Of a DNA stretch of 64,000 bases, positions 15,539-24,275 are shown one piece after another. This stretch comes from Lawsonibacter sp900766145 (GTDB lineage Bacteria; Bacillota; Clostridia; Oscillospirales; Oscillospiraceae): NCBI RefSeq assembly GCF_030372275.1, contig NZ_JAUDDJ010000001.1; one strand, given 5' to 3'. Under the pieces are notes generated by a model. That model was not told the DNA's origin and did no database searches. It was given only the letters and a program-made list of their open reading frames with translations. Numbering within the stretch: position 1 is the first letter of the stretch; every line of letters begins with the position of its first letter. The position numbers and the translations under genes are program-made.

Positions 15539-16015
15539 TCAGGCCAAGGCGTGGTCGATGCACGCCTCCACGTCCTCATAGCTGCTGCTCTGGCACATGA
15601 CGATCTCCGAGATGAGGATCTGTTTGGCGGAGTGGAGCATTTTCCGCTCCCCGGTGGACAGGCCCTTTTCCACGTCCCGGAGCATCAGTCCTTTTACCAC
15701 CCGGGCCACCTCAAACAGGTCCCCGCTCTTGAGCCTCTCCATGTTTTCCCGGTAGCGGCGGTTCCAGTTCTGCGTCATCTCCACCTGGATATCCGGAATG
15801 GCAGCCAGCACCCGGTCCGCCTGCTCCCGGTCCACAATGGGCCGCACGCCAATCTCCTCACAGTTCTCTGTGGGCACCATGACCACCATGGCACGCACCG
15901 GCAGCTTCAACACATAGTACTCCCGCATGACCCCATTGACCTTCTTTTGTACGATGCTGTCTACGATACCCGCCCCATGCATGGGGTGGACCACCTTATC
16001 TCCGATCTGAAACAA
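15539..16015 (-). CDS. carD: CarD-family transcriptional regulator
   Basis: A 158-residue RNA-polymerase-interacting regulator. The N-terminal Tudor-like CarD/RID domain reads FQIGDKVVHPMHGAGIVDSI and continues to YYVLKLPV. The C-terminal part is helical (NWNRRYRENMERLKSGDLFE; GLSTGERKMLHSAKQILISE). CarD proteins bind the polymerase beta subunit and stabilise open complexes, often at rRNA promoters. The start is TTG at 16015 with GGAGGTG upstream; no ATG fits the conserved N-terminus. A promoter lies about 185 bp upstream, giving a long leader. ispD follows after 75 bp. Confidence 0.9.
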   Translation of the reverse strand: MFQIGDKVVHPMHGAGIVDSIVQKKVNGVMREYYVLKLPVRAMVVMVPTENCEEIGVRPIVDREQADRVLAAIPDIQVEMTQNWNRRYRENMERLKSGDLFEVARVVKGLMLRDVEKGLSTGERKMLHSAKQILISEIVMCQSSSYEDVEACIDHALA

Positions 16016-16198
16016 CGCCTACACCTCCACTTCAGTCCGGGAAAACCTGAATCTGCTTGTGCATGCTTGTTCTCTGGGTAGATTCAGTTCTCTCCGGGGC
16101 TCTTTCGTTCATTCCTCACTTTGCTGGCTGCGCTCTCGTCTTCTGTCTCCTGGGGTCACAGGGGACCAATATGTATCCGCAGGGCTTTATTCTTCTTT
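16016..16198 (-). other. long 5' leader of carD
   Basis: About 180 nt between the predicted promoter and the carD start, with no reading frame of note. Near its 3' end CTGAATCT and AGATTCAG form an 8-bp stem enclosing about 25 nt, 25-35 nt before the ribosome site. No known riboswitch consensus is recognised. Confidence 0.45.
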
Positions 16199-16227
16199 AT
16201 TATAACCACTTTTTTCCCGTTTGACAA
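16199..16227 (-). promoter_or_regulatory. promoter of the carD-ispD-ispF operon
   Basis: TTGTCA (16227-16222), 17-bp spacer, TATAAT (16204-16199) on the minus strand. Confidence 0.75.
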
Positions 16228-16292
16228 GTTCTCCCCCAGGTTTCACAAATATTTTACCTGCCTTTCCCCCAGGTAGGTCTAATTTAGGTATG

Positions 16293-16329
16293 AAAAAGCG
16301 CCGCATCCGATGGTTCGGATGCGGCGCTT
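16293..16329 (-). terminator. terminator after ispH-S1
   Basis: Perfect 15-bp arms (16296-16310 and 16315-16329), loop TGGT, and T residues on the minus strand. It lies 14 bp past the stop codon of the IspH-S1 fusion and ends the long minus-strand operon. Confidence 0.93.
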
Positions 16330-16342
16330 GAGCGTATGAGGA

Positions 16343-18289
16343 TTACTCCTCCACCTCGGGCTCCTCCTCAGCGGGAGCAGCCTCCAGCAGAGCGCGGATG
16401 GACAGGGAGACCTTCTTGTTGTCCATGTCCACGTCGGTGATCTTCACGTCCACCTTATCGCCCTCGGCCAGCACGTCGCCGGGCTTCTCGATGCGGTGAT
16501 CGGCGATCTGGGAGATGTGGATCAGGCCGTCCACACCGGGAACGATCTCGGCGAAGGCGCCGAAGGTCATCAGCTTCACGATGCGCACGTTGGCCACGTC
16601 GCCCACCTGATAGGTGCTGGTGAACACAGTCCAGGGGTCCTGGCTGTGATCCTTCATGCCCAGAGAGATCTTCTTCTTCTCGGGGTCAGCAGAGATGACG
16701 TACACGTCCACGGTGTCGCCCACCTTCACCACCTCAGAGGGGTGCTTGATGCGGGACCAGGACAGCTCGGAGATGTGGACCATGCCGTCCACGCCGCCGA
16801 TGTCCACGAAGGCGCCGTAAGAAGTCAGGGACTTCACGGTGCCGGTGTAGCGCTTGCCGGCCTCGATCTCGGCCCAGACCTTCTCAGCGGCGGCAGCGCG
16901 CTCAGCCCGCAGCACGCGGCTGATGGAACCCACCACGCGGCGGCGGGCGCGGTTGACCTCGGTGATCACCAGGCGCACCTTCTGCTTGAGCAGGGTGCTC
17001 ATGGGAGTCTCACGGGGCAGACCGGTCTGAGAGGCGGGAACAAACACGCGGATGCCCTTCACGGACACGACCACGCCGCCCTTGTTGTCCTCGGTGACCA
17101 CGCCCTCCAGCACGGTCTCGTTCTCCCGGGCGGCCTCGATCTCCTCCCAGCCCTTGACCACGTCCAGGCGCTTCTTGGACAGGGTGACCACGCCTTCCTG
17201 GTCGTTGACGCGGACCACAAAGGTCTCGATCTCGTCGCCGACCTTGACCAGGTCCTCCACCTTGGCAGTGGGGTCGTCGGTCAGCTCGGACACGGGAATA
17301 TAGCCGGCGTGCTTGGTGCCCAGATCCACCTGGATCTCCGTGGGTGTGATCGCAACCACAGTACCAGTTACCTTATCCCCCGTATTCAAAGTTTTGATCG
17401 ACTCCTCCAGCAGCTCCGCAAAGGACTTTTCGATCTCCATGATTTCATCGCTCATTTTGTCACAGACCTCCTTTATTATCCACGCGGGAGTCGAAGCACC
17501 CGCCGTGATGCCGACAACTTCTGCCTGGGCCAGCCGGCTCAGATCCAGGTCCGCCGCGCGCTCGATGAGCTGCACGTCCGGACAGGATTCCCGGCAAATC
17601 TCCGCCAAGCGTTTCGTGTTGGAGCTTTTACCGTCGCCGATGACCACCATTTTGTCGCACTGCGCGGCGAACTGATGGGCTTCCTCCTGGCGTTTCGATG
17701 TCGCTCCGCATATTGTATCAAAAAATTCCGCGTTTGTACACTCTTTTTTTGCTTTTTTCACGCACCCGTCCCAGATTTTTCTGGTAGAGGTGGTTTGAGA
17801 GACAAAGGTGAGCGGAAGATTTTTCCTGGTTGGTTCTTTCCGGAACCAATCCTCCAGCTCCTCCTCCCCCGACAGCACCACCGGATGGCGGCACCAGCCG
17901 GCGATGGCGGTGACCTCCGGATGGTTGGGGGTCCCGATGATCACCGGCTGTCTCCCCTGCTCCTCCGCCTGGGAGACGATCTGGTGGATGCGCTTGACAT
18001 TGGGGCAGGTGGCGTCCAGGATTCGGGCTCCCCGCTTCTCCAGACACTCGTAGGTCTTCCGGCTCTCCCCGTGGGAGCGGATGATGACCCCGCAGCCCTG
18101 AGGCACGTCCTCAGGCCGCTCCACCACCCTCACGCCCTGTCGGGCCAGGTGGTCCACCACGTCGCTGTTATGGATGATATAACCCAGCATGACACAGGGC
18201 CCTCCGGATTGGGCGGCCGACTCGGCCAGCTCCACTGCCCGCTTCACCCCGTAGCAGAAGCCGGCGTATTTGGCCAGACGGATCTTCAC
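16343..18289 (-). CDS. ispH: IspH (HMBPP reductase) fused to ribosomal protein S1 repeats
   Basis: A 648-residue fusion. Residues 1 to about 280 are IspH, the last MEP-pathway enzyme, with its three iron-sulfur cysteines visible in KYAGFCYGVKRAV, ILDATCPNVKR and FDTICGATSKRQ. The YIIHNSDVV and SHGESRKTYE substrate residues are also present. After a linker come four S1 RNA-binding domains beginning near residues 302, 388, 476 and 561 (for example SLTSYGAFVDIGGVDGMVHI). The tail is acidic. This fusion is known in Clostridia. The start GTG at 18289 overlaps the plsC stop. Neighbours cmk-plsC-ispH/S1 form one operon. Confidence 0.96.
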   Translation of the reverse strand: MKIRLAKYAGFCYGVKRAVELAESAAQSGGPCVMLGYIIHNSDVVDHLARQGVRVVERPEDVPQGCGVIIRSHGESRKTYECLEKRGARILDATCPNVKRIHQIVSQAEEQGRQPVIIGTPNHPEVTAIAGWCRHPVVLSGEEELEDWFRKEPTRKNLPLTFVSQTTSTRKIWDGCVKKAKKECTNAEFFDTICGATSKRQEEAHQFAAQCDKMVVIGDGKSSNTKRLAEICRESCPDVQLIERAADLDLSRLAQAEVVGITAGASTPAWIIKEVCDKMSDEIMEIEKSFAELLEESIKTLNTGDKVTGTVVAITPTEIQVDLGTKHAGYIPVSELTDDPTAKVEDLVKVGDEIETFVVRVNDQEGVVTLSKKRLDVVKGWEEIEAARENETVLEGVVTEDNKGGVVVSVKGIRVFVPASQTGLPRETPMSTLLKQKVRLVITEVNRARRRVVGSISRVLRAERAAAAEKVWAEIEAGKRYTGTVKSLTSYGAFVDIGGVDGMVHISELSWSRIKHPSEVVKVGDTVDVYVISADPEKKKISLGMKDHSQDPWTVFTSTYQVGDVANVRIVKLMTFGAFAEIVPGVDGLIHISQIADHRIEKPGDVLAEGDKVDVKITDVDMDNKKVSLSIRALLEAAPAEEEPEVEE

Positions 18290-18885
18290 TCCAACCCCTC
18301 CCCCAGTGCATGGATCTGGTCCATCACCGTATGGGTGATCTGGTCCAGCTCCTCTGCCGTGGCTTTCCGCCCCGCGATCTGGGGGTGGAAGGGCTGTCCG
18401 AAGACCACCGTGGTGGGCCGGAACCAGGGCTTCTTCCGGCTGACATACACCGGCAGGATGGGGCTTCCGGTGCGGGTGGCAAACAGGGCCGCGCCCCCTT
18501 TGGCCGCCACATCCTCTCCCTCGTGGACCCGGGTCCCCTCGGGGAAGATGAGCAGTTTGCCCTCTCCCTTCAGGCAGGACAGGGCGGCCTTTACCGCCTT
18601 CACGTCGGCGTGGCCCCGGTCTACATAGATGACCCCTGCCTTACCCAGCAGCCAGCCGATCACCGGCACCCGGGAGAGCTCGATCTTGGCCAAGGGCCGG
18701 ATCTTGAAATGCAGCCGTGCGGCAAAGCAGACGAACAGGGGATCGGTGAGGGCGGTGTGGTTGGCGCACAGCACCGCGCCCCCCTCGGGGATATTCTCTC
18801 TCCCAACGGCCCGCACGGGATGGAACAGGCAGAAAATAGGCCGGACGATGCAGTAGAGCAGCCGGTACATCGCTTCCATGCTCAC
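18286..18885 (-). CDS. plsC: 1-acyl-sn-glycerol-3-phosphate acyltransferase
   Basis: Membrane-associated acyltransferase making phosphatidic acid. It has catalytic HX4D in CANHTALTDPLF, the substrate-binding motif LLIFPEGTRVHEGED, and VPVIGWLLGKAGVIYVDR. Its 199 residues are typical for the short bacterial form. GTG at 18885 sits 8 bp after GGAGG and overlaps the cmk stop as GTGA. An ATG two codons later is a possible alternative start. The gene order cmk-plsC-ispH-rpsA is common in Clostridia. Confidence 0.94.
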   Translation of the reverse strand: MSMEAMYRLLYCIVRPIFCLFHPVRAVGRENIPEGGAVLCANHTALTDPLFVCFAARLHFKIRPLAKIELSRVPVIGWLLGKAGVIYVDRGHADVKAVKAALSCLKGEGKLLIFPEGTRVHEGEDVAAKGGAALFATRTGSPILPVYVSRKKPWFRPTTVVFGQPFHPQIAGRKATAEELDQITHTVMDQIHALGEGLE

Positions 18886-19559
18886 AGGGAAAACCTCCCC
18901 TTGGCCAGCTCCACCAGAGCCTCCAGGCTCTGCTTCTGGTCCAGATGGGTGGTGTCCAGCGGCACCGCGTCCTCTGCCTGCCGCAGGGGGGCCACCTCCC
19001 GGTGGGCGTCCTGATAGTCCCGCTGCTGGATGTCGTGGAGGATGTCGAAAAACTCCGCCTTCTGCCCCCGCATCTCCAGCTCCAGGCAGCGGCGGCGGGC
19101 CCGGGTCTCCGGGGAAGCGGTGAGGAACACCTTCAAACCGGCCTGGGGCAGCACCACCGTGCCGATGTCCCGCCCGTCCATGACCACGTCGTGGTCCCGG
19201 GCCTGGCGGCGCTGGAAGTCCAGCAGGAAGGCGCGTACCTGGGGCAGGGCGGCCACTTGGGAGGCCATACCCGAAATCTCATGGTGCCGGATGTCCTCGG
19301 ACACGTCCTCGCCCGACAAGTACATATGCTGTACACCGTCTTCCCCGTAAGCCATGCGAAGGTCCAGGCCCTCCAGCAGCGGAGCAACCTGCTCCGGGTC
19401 GGAGGGGTCGGCCCCCACCTGCTTGCACCGCAGGGCCACCGTGCGGTAGATGGCCCCCGTGTCCACATACAGATATCCCATCTCTTTGGCCAGCGCCCGG
19501 GCCAGGGTGCTCTTCCCTGCTCCAGCGGGTCCGTCGATGGCAATGCTGCGATTTTCCAT
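18882..19559 (-). CDS. cmk: cytidylate kinase
   Basis: Phosphorylates CMP and dCMP. It has the P-loop AIDGPAGAGKSTLARALAK at residues 7-25, YVDTGAIYRTVAL for substrate binding, the CMP-specific insert, DVVMDGRDIGTVVLP, and the lid region ASPETRARRRCLE. It has 225 residues, as usual. It overlaps plsC by 4 bp downstream and follows the BaiN-like flavoprotein by 12 bp. Confidence 0.97.
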   Translation of the reverse strand: MENRSIAIDGPAGAGKSTLARALAKEMGYLYVDTGAIYRTVALRCKQVGADPSDPEQVAPLLEGLDLRMAYGEDGVQHMYLSGEDVSEDIRHHEISGMASQVAALPQVRAFLLDFQRRQARDHDVVMDGRDIGTVVLPQAGLKVFLTASPETRARRRCLELEMRGQKAEFFDILHDIQQRDYQDAHREVAPLRQAEDAVPLDTTHLDQKQSLEALVELAKGRFSL

Positions 19560-19571
19560 AGTTCTCTCTCC

Positions 19572-20828
19572 CTATGCGTTTTCTTCTCCGGTTCCCTGAG
19601 CAGCCCGGGCTGCGCTCTCTCCCGCGCAGCGGCCGGTGGCCCAGGCGATTTGAAGGTTGAAGCCCCCCGTGTAGGCGTCCACGTCCAGCAGCTCTCCGGC
19701 CAGATACAGCCCGGGGATCTTCTTGGACTGCATGGTCTTGGGGTCCACCTCACCCACCTTCACTCCGCCGGAGGTGACGATGGCCTCGGCAATGGGCCGG
19801 GGGCCTTTTATATGGATGGTAAGCCCCTTCAGGGTCTCCAGCAGCCGCCGGCGCTCCTGCCGGGTCACATCATGGGCCTTCCGGTCCGGTGGGATCTGGG
19901 TGAGCTCCAGCAGCACCGGCACCAGCAGCCGGGGGGCCAGAGCCCCCAGTAGGTTGTGCATGTCCCGGTTGGCGTTTTCCCCCAGCTCCCGCAAAAGGCG
20001 CTGGTCCAGCTTCTCCTCGTCCAGGGCGGGCTTGAGGTCGATGACGCAGGTATACTGGTCCTTCTCAAAATCCCGCATGTGGGCGCTGGCACTGAGCACC
20101 AGGGGACCCGACATACCAAAATGGGTGAACAGCAGTTCCCCCTGCTCCTGGAAGATCACTTTTTTCTTCTTGTTTTTGACCTTGAGCACCACATTTTTCA
20201 GGGCCAGTCCCTGCATCTGAGCGCAAAAAGATTCCTCCGCCTCCAAAGGCACCAGAGAGGGCTTGGCTGGGACGATGGTGTGCCCCAGAGCCTCAGCCAT
20301 GGCGTAGCCGTCTCCGGTGGAGCCGGTTGCGGGGTAGGACGCCCCTCCGGTGGCCAGCACCACCGTCCAGGCGGAATATTCGCTTCCCTCCCCTACCACT
20401 GTAAAGGTGCCGTCCTCCTGGGGATTCAGCTCCAGGATACGGTCCTGGAGGATGGGCACCCTGCGGCGCTGGAGAGCGCGGAACAGCGCGTCAATAATAT
20501 CGGCGGAGCGGTCAGACTGGGGAAACACCCGGTTGCCCCGCTCCACCTTCAGGGGCACGCCCAACTCCTCAAAGAAGTTCTCCACCCACTGAGGGGGCGT
20601 GCGGGTCATGGCCCCGTAGAGAAAACGGCTGTTGCGGGGGGTGCTGGCAAGCACCTGCTCCACAGGGCAGTGGTTGGTTACGTTGCACCGTCCCTTGCCG
20701 GTGATGTACAGCTTGCGCCCCACCTTCTGGTTGCGCTCCAGCAGGCACACCTGGGCGCCCTGGTCCGCGGCGGCAAGGGCCGCCATCATCCCGGCGGCTC
20801 CGCCGCCAATTACCAATACATCTGTCAT
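19572..20828 (-). CDS. NAD(P)/FAD-dependent oxidoreductase, BaiN/HI0933 family
   Basis: A 418-residue flavoprotein. It has the N-terminal dinucleotide fold VLVIGGGAAGMMAALAAADQ, the family motif KVGRKLYITGKGRCNVTN, VVLATGGASYPATGSTGDGY, LLFTHFGMSGPLVLSAS, and the C-terminal FAD-contacting LYLAGELLDVDAYTGGFNLQ. Homologues include BaiN of bile-acid-7-dehydroxylating Clostridia and the widespread HI0933-like proteins. Most members are housekeeping enzymes of unknown substrate, so bile-acid activity should not be assumed. It overlaps the RpiR-type regulator upstream by 4 bp. Confidence 0.88.
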   Translation of the reverse strand: MTDVLVIGGGAAGMMAALAAADQGAQVCLLERNQKVGRKLYITGKGRCNVTNHCPVEQVLASTPRNSRFLYGAMTRTPPQWVENFFEELGVPLKVERGNRVFPQSDRSADIIDALFRALQRRRVPILQDRILELNPQEDGTFTVVGEGSEYSAWTVVLATGGASYPATGSTGDGYAMAEALGHTIVPAKPSLVPLEAEESFCAQMQGLALKNVVLKVKNKKKKVIFQEQGELLFTHFGMSGPLVLSASAHMRDFEKDQYTCVIDLKPALDEEKLDQRLLRELGENANRDMHNLLGALAPRLLVPVLLELTQIPPDRKAHDVTRQERRRLLETLKGLTIHIKGPRPIAEAIVTSGGVKVGEVDPKTMQSKKIPGLYLAGELLDVDAYTGGFNLQIAWATGRCAGESAARAAQGTGEENA

Positions 20829-21697
20829 ACCTGGTCGTCCTGGGCCTTCTGATAGACCCCGTACTCCTCCCAGATCTGCTCCAAGGTCTGGAAGGTCTTG
20901 GACAGATCCTCATTTTTCTTCCGGCTGACCTCTACCAGCAGGGCGTTGACCAAGCTGAGGGGAGCCACCAGGGAGTCCACGAAGGAGGCCATATCGCTGC
21001 GGGCCTTCAGGGTATATTTGGAGCTGACGGCCAGGGGCGAGGCGTCGCTGTCGGTGATGGCAATGGTGGTGGCACCCCGGTCCCGGGCAAAGTTCATGGC
21101 CTGCACCGCTCGACTGGAGTACCGGGGGAAGCTGATGCCGATGACCACGTCCCCCTCCCCTACCCGCAGCAGGCTCTCAAAGACCTCGCTGGGGGTGTTG
21201 GCGGTGATCATGGCCACGTTGTCAAACAGCAGGTTGAAATAAAAGCCCAGGAAGGTGGCAATGGCCGCGGAGGAGCGTACGCCGATGATGTAGATGCGCC
21301 GGGCGGCCACGATGGCGTCGGTGGCCTTGTCAAAGCTGTCCCGGTCGATGTCCTCCAGGGTGAGGCGGATCTTCTCAATGTCCGACTGAAGCACCATGTC
21401 CAGCACGTTCTGATCCCCGATGCGGTCGTTAGCCACCTCGATGCGCTGTACCGACGTGAGCCGGTTACGAATCATCTTTTGCAGGGATTTCTGCATGCTG
21501 GGGTAGCCGTCATAGCCAAGCTCCGCGGCGAAGCGGACCACGGTGGACTCGCTTACATTGACCCGCTTGCCCAGACGGCTGGCGGTCATAAAGGCCGCCT
21601 TATCGTAGGACTCCAAGATATAATTGGCAATGCGTTTTTGCCCCTTGGAGAAGGTATTCATATTTTCCTGGATTACGGCCAGAATATCCCGATTCAT
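20825..21697 (-). CDS. MurR/RpiR-family transcriptional regulator
   Basis: A 290-residue regulator. It has the N-terminal HTH_6 domain (QKRIANYILESYDKAAFMTA then SRLGKRVNVSESTVVRFAAE) and the C-terminal SIS sugar-phosphate-binding domain (IYIIGVRSSAAIATFLGFYF; DVVIGISFPRYSSRAVQAM; ATTIAITDSDASPLA). Such proteins sense phosphosugars and control sugar or cell-wall recycling genes. No sugar operon is adjacent, so the target is unknown. ATG at 21697 has AAGGA upstream; a longer frame reaching 21922 lacks a ribosome site. Confidence 0.9.
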   Translation of the reverse strand: MNRDILAVIQENMNTFSKGQKRIANYILESYDKAAFMTASRLGKRVNVSESTVVRFAAELGYDGYPSMQKSLQKMIRNRLTSVQRIEVANDRIGDQNVLDMVLQSDIEKIRLTLEDIDRDSFDKATDAIVAARRIYIIGVRSSAAIATFLGFYFNLLFDNVAMITANTPSEVFESLLRVGEGDVVIGISFPRYSSRAVQAMNFARDRGATTIAITDSDASPLAVSSKYTLKARSDMASFVDSLVAPLSLVNALLVEVSRKKNEDLSKTFQTLEQIWEEYGVYQKAQDDQV

Positions 21698-21934
21698 AAA
21701 TCCTTCATCTCCTGACAATGTTGGCCCCTTCCTGCAAGGAAGAAACCATCTGTCTATCTCCCTGCTCTGCCCGCCCCGCTCTTGGCGGTCTGCCAGGGAG
21801 TTTACCGGGAAAGGATGCCGGGAAACGGCAAAATTCCCATCCTCTATCATAACGGTTCCCAGAAAAAAATGCAAGCCATTTTTGCAAGTCCGCGCTGGAA
21901 TCTTGCAAAAATTTGCCTGCATTTTTCCAAGATA

Positions 21935-22648
21935 TTACAAGTGCTTCCGCAGGGCGGTCAGCTCCTGGGCGGTCAGGGGCCGCCACTGTCCCGGCTTGAG
22001 CTTCCGGTCCAGCTGCACCTGTCCCTCCCGGATGCGCTTGAGCCGCTTGACCTCCAACCCCGCCTGAGCACACATCCGCCGTACCTGGCGGTTTTTTCCC
22101 TGGCAGATGGTGATGGACAACTGGGTTACCCCGTCGCTCTCCCGGCCCCGGGCCACTTTGGCCGGAGCCAGCGGCTCCCCGTCCAGCTCCATAGGTCCGG
22201 ACAGAATGGGCAGCGCATACTCCACGTCCCCCGTCACCCAAACCAGGTACTCCTTCTCTACCTGGCGGCTGGGATGGAGCAGGCCGTTCGTCAGCTCCCC
22301 ATCGTCGGTCATAAGCAGCAACCCCTCGGAGTCCAGGTCCAGCCGCCCCACCGGCCACACCCGCTTTCCGCACCCCGACACCAGGGCGGCCACCGTTTTG
22401 CGGCCTTTTTCATCGGACAGGGTAGTCACATAGCCCCGAGGCTTGTTGAGCATCAGGTATGTACGGGGGCTGCCCCCCCGCAGGGGACGGCCGTCCACCT
22501 TAACCCGGTCCCGGTCCAGGTCGGCCCGGTCCCCCAGCTGGGCGGGAAGCCCGTTTACCGTCACCCGTCCTGCCGTGATCCACTCCTCCGCCGTGCGGCG
22601 GGAGGCCAATCCACACTGGGAAATCAATTTTTGCAGCCGCTCCTCCAA
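21935..22648 (-). CDS. rluB: RsuA/RluB-family 23S or 16S rRNA pseudouridine synthase
   Basis: A 237-residue enzyme with an N-terminal S4 RNA-binding domain (RLQKLISQCGLASRRTAEEW) and a synthase domain with the catalytic Asp in VGRLDLDSEGLLLMT. KPRGYVTT and QGKNRQVRRMCAQAGLEVKR are also present. The composition and length best fit RluB, which makes pseudouridine 2605 of 23S rRNA in E. coli numbering; RsuA or RluE-like activity cannot be ruled out. The start is TTG at 22648, spaced from AAAGGGG. It lies between the D,D-carboxypeptidase gene and the RpiR regulator. Confidence 0.9.
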   Translation of the reverse strand: MEERLQKLISQCGLASRRTAEEWITAGRVTVNGLPAQLGDRADLDRDRVKVDGRPLRGGSPRTYLMLNKPRGYVTTLSDEKGRKTVAALVSGCGKRVWPVGRLDLDSEGLLLMTDDGELTNGLLHPSRQVEKEYLVWVTGDVEYALPILSGPMELDGEPLAPAKVARGRESDGVTQLSITICQGKNRQVRRMCAQAGLEVKRLKRIREGQVQLDRKLKPGQWRPLTAQELTALRKHL

Positions 22649-22672
22649 GGAGACCGCCCCTTTCTCGTAAGT

Positions 22673-23776
22673 TTATCCAAACAGCCAATCCAGCCATCCG
22701 GTGTGCTCCTGCCGGTCCCGATAGACCGGGGCGGCACAGGAGAGATCACTCTCTCCCACCACTTCCCCGTTCAGCAGTACCTCTACCCGCCCCATGGACA
22801 CGTCCGCCTGCACCGGGGCCTCCAGGCTGGTGAGGCCGCCTAGTTCTAAGCTGGTCTCCAGGCTCTCCCCGGGTCCCACCGGCCAGCGCAGGGTCTCCTC
22901 CGCCTCCAGGGACACAAAGGGCACCAGACTGCCCGAGACCGGCAGGCTGCACAGACTCTGTCCTGCCGTCACCGCCTCTTCCATGTGGTAGTTGGCAAAC
23001 CCGTAGTCCAGCATGGCGGCGTGGTCGGCCCAGTCGTTGGGAGCGTTCAGCGTAACGGCGATGAGGGTCATGCCGTCCCGCTCCGCCGCCGACACCAGGG
23101 TGCGCCCCGCCGCCTGGGTGTAACCCGTCTTCATCCCCACGCATCCCTCATAGCGCCAGAGGAGCTTGTTGTGGTTGACGAAGGTTCGCCCCTCCATATT
23201 GACAGAGCGGGAGACGGTTATCTCCGCCAGCTCCGGCACTGCCAGACAGGCCCGGGCCAGCAGAGCCATGTCGTAGGCCGAGGAATAGTGCTCCTCCCCG
23301 TCCAGGCCGGTAGGGTTGGTAAAGTGGCTGTTGGTCATGCCCAGCTCCTGGGCCTTCTCATTCATCTGCCCGGCAAAGGCCTCCAGGCTGCCGGCACAAT
23401 GCAGGGCCACCGCCGTGGCCGCATCGTTGCCCGAATGAAGCAGCATGCCATATAGCAAGGTTTCCAGCTTTACAGTCTCTCCCGCCTTCAGGTAGAGGGA
23501 GGAACCCTCCACCCCGGCCGCCTCAGCCGGGATGGTCACGTCCTCCTCCAGGCTGTGCCCCGACTCCAGCGCCACCAGGGCGGTCATCAGCTTGGTGGTG
23601 CTGGCGATGAGCCGCTGAGTGTCCGCGTCCTTGGCATACAGCACCCGGCCGCTCTCCGCCTCCATGAGCACCGCGCTCTGGGCCGAGACCGTTACCTCCG
23701 CCGCATCCGCCCGGGGCAGCAGGGCAAAACACAGCGCCGCCGCCAACAGCACTCCCGTTCCTCTTCTCAACCCCAT
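22673..23776 (-). CDS. D-alanyl-D-alanine carboxypeptidase (serine, S11)
   Basis: A 367-residue penicillin-binding protein of the DacB/DacF type that trims peptidoglycan stem peptides. It has a signal peptide (LLAAALCFALLPRADAAE), the nucleophile motif SxxK in LIASTTKLMTAL, SGNDAAT (the SxN motif) and KTG in VGMKTGYTQAAG. A C-terminal beta domain (PBP5_C-like) follows. Position beside gerW and scpAB suits a DacF-like sporulation or growth role, but this is inference. The start is ambiguous: ATG 23776 is only 2-3 bp from GGAGGAG, whereas a TTG two codons later has better spacing. Confidence 0.93.
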   Translation of the reverse strand: MGLRRGTGVLLAAALCFALLPRADAAEVTVSAQSAVLMEAESGRVLYAKDADTQRLIASTTKLMTALVALESGHSLEEDVTIPAEAAGVEGSSLYLKAGETVKLETLLYGMLLHSGNDAATAVALHCAGSLEAFAGQMNEKAQELGMTNSHFTNPTGLDGEEHYSSAYDMALLARACLAVPELAEITVSRSVNMEGRTFVNHNKLLWRYEGCVGMKTGYTQAAGRTLVSAAERDGMTLIAVTLNAPNDWADHAAMLDYGFANYHMEEAVTAGQSLCSLPVSGSLVPFVSLEAEETLRWPVGPGESLETSLELGGLTSLEAPVQADVSMGRVEVLLNGEVVGESDLSCAAPVYRDRQEHTGWLDWLFG

Positions 23777-23852
23777 CTCCTCCTTTCGGATCTATGGGGT
23801 TAGGATGGACGGTTTTCTCCGTTTCTTGCAGCGGCGCTGAAAAAAGCGCGAT

Positions 23853-24275
23853 TCAGTCGGCCAGGTCGGTCTCCGTCTTGGCGGCGGACTTGGCCTGCTG
23901 CTTGTCGATAAAGTCGGTGACCTTGTCCACTACCTCAGGCACGGTCTCGATCACCCGGTCCAGGGTGGTAGCGGGCGGGGGCATCACAGGTAGCAGCTTG
24001 ACGCTGTCCCCCCGCACGATGAGAAAGGCCACCGGGTCCACCTTGCCGCTGGCTCCGGTGCCGCCGCCGAAGGCGTTGTCGCCTCCCACCGCCTGCTTTT
24101 TGGTGGAGTACTCGGTGCCGCCGCTGGCGATGCCGAAGGACAGGCGGGATACAGGAATGAGGGTCACGTCCCCCGCCTGAATGGGCTGACCCACCACGGT
24201 GTTGGAGTCGGCCAGGGCGCGGAGCTTGTCCGCCGCCACACTCATAAGATCATTAAGAGGATGCTGCTTTTCCAT
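23853..24275 (-). CDS. gerW: GerW/YtfJ-family sporulation protein
   Basis: A 140-residue protein of the YtfJ family, needed in Bacillus for spore germination by certain nutrients. Visible family features are PLNDLMSVAADKLRALADSN, VVGQPIQAGDVTLIPVSRLS, FGIASGGTEY, a glycine-rich segment GGDNAFGGGTGASGKVDP and VAFLIVRGDSVKLLPV. ATG 24275 lies inside the end of the DUF2953 gene (23-bp overlap), so it is coupled to it. This pairing of DUF2953 and ytfJ after scpB is conserved in spore-forming Firmicutes. Confidence 0.9.
   Translation of the reverse strand: MEKQHPLNDLMSVAADKLRALADSNTVVGQPIQAGDVTLIPVSRLSFGIASGGTEYSTKKQAVGGDNAFGGGTGASGKVDPVAFLIVRGDSVKLLPVMPPPATTLDRVIETVPEVVDKVTDFIDKQQAKSAAKTETDLAD

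Noticed and set aside
16496..18628. 710-codon open frame on the plus strand
   Set aside because: It lies antisense to ispH-S1 and plsC, is composed of His/Gly/Leu-rich shadow sequence with no domains or ribosome site, and is explained by high GC with a codon bias that avoids stops on the opposite strand.
19572..20828. Bile-acid dehydroxylation role for the BaiN-like flavoprotein
   Set aside because: No bai operon is present; the family is widespread and mostly unrelated to bile acids.
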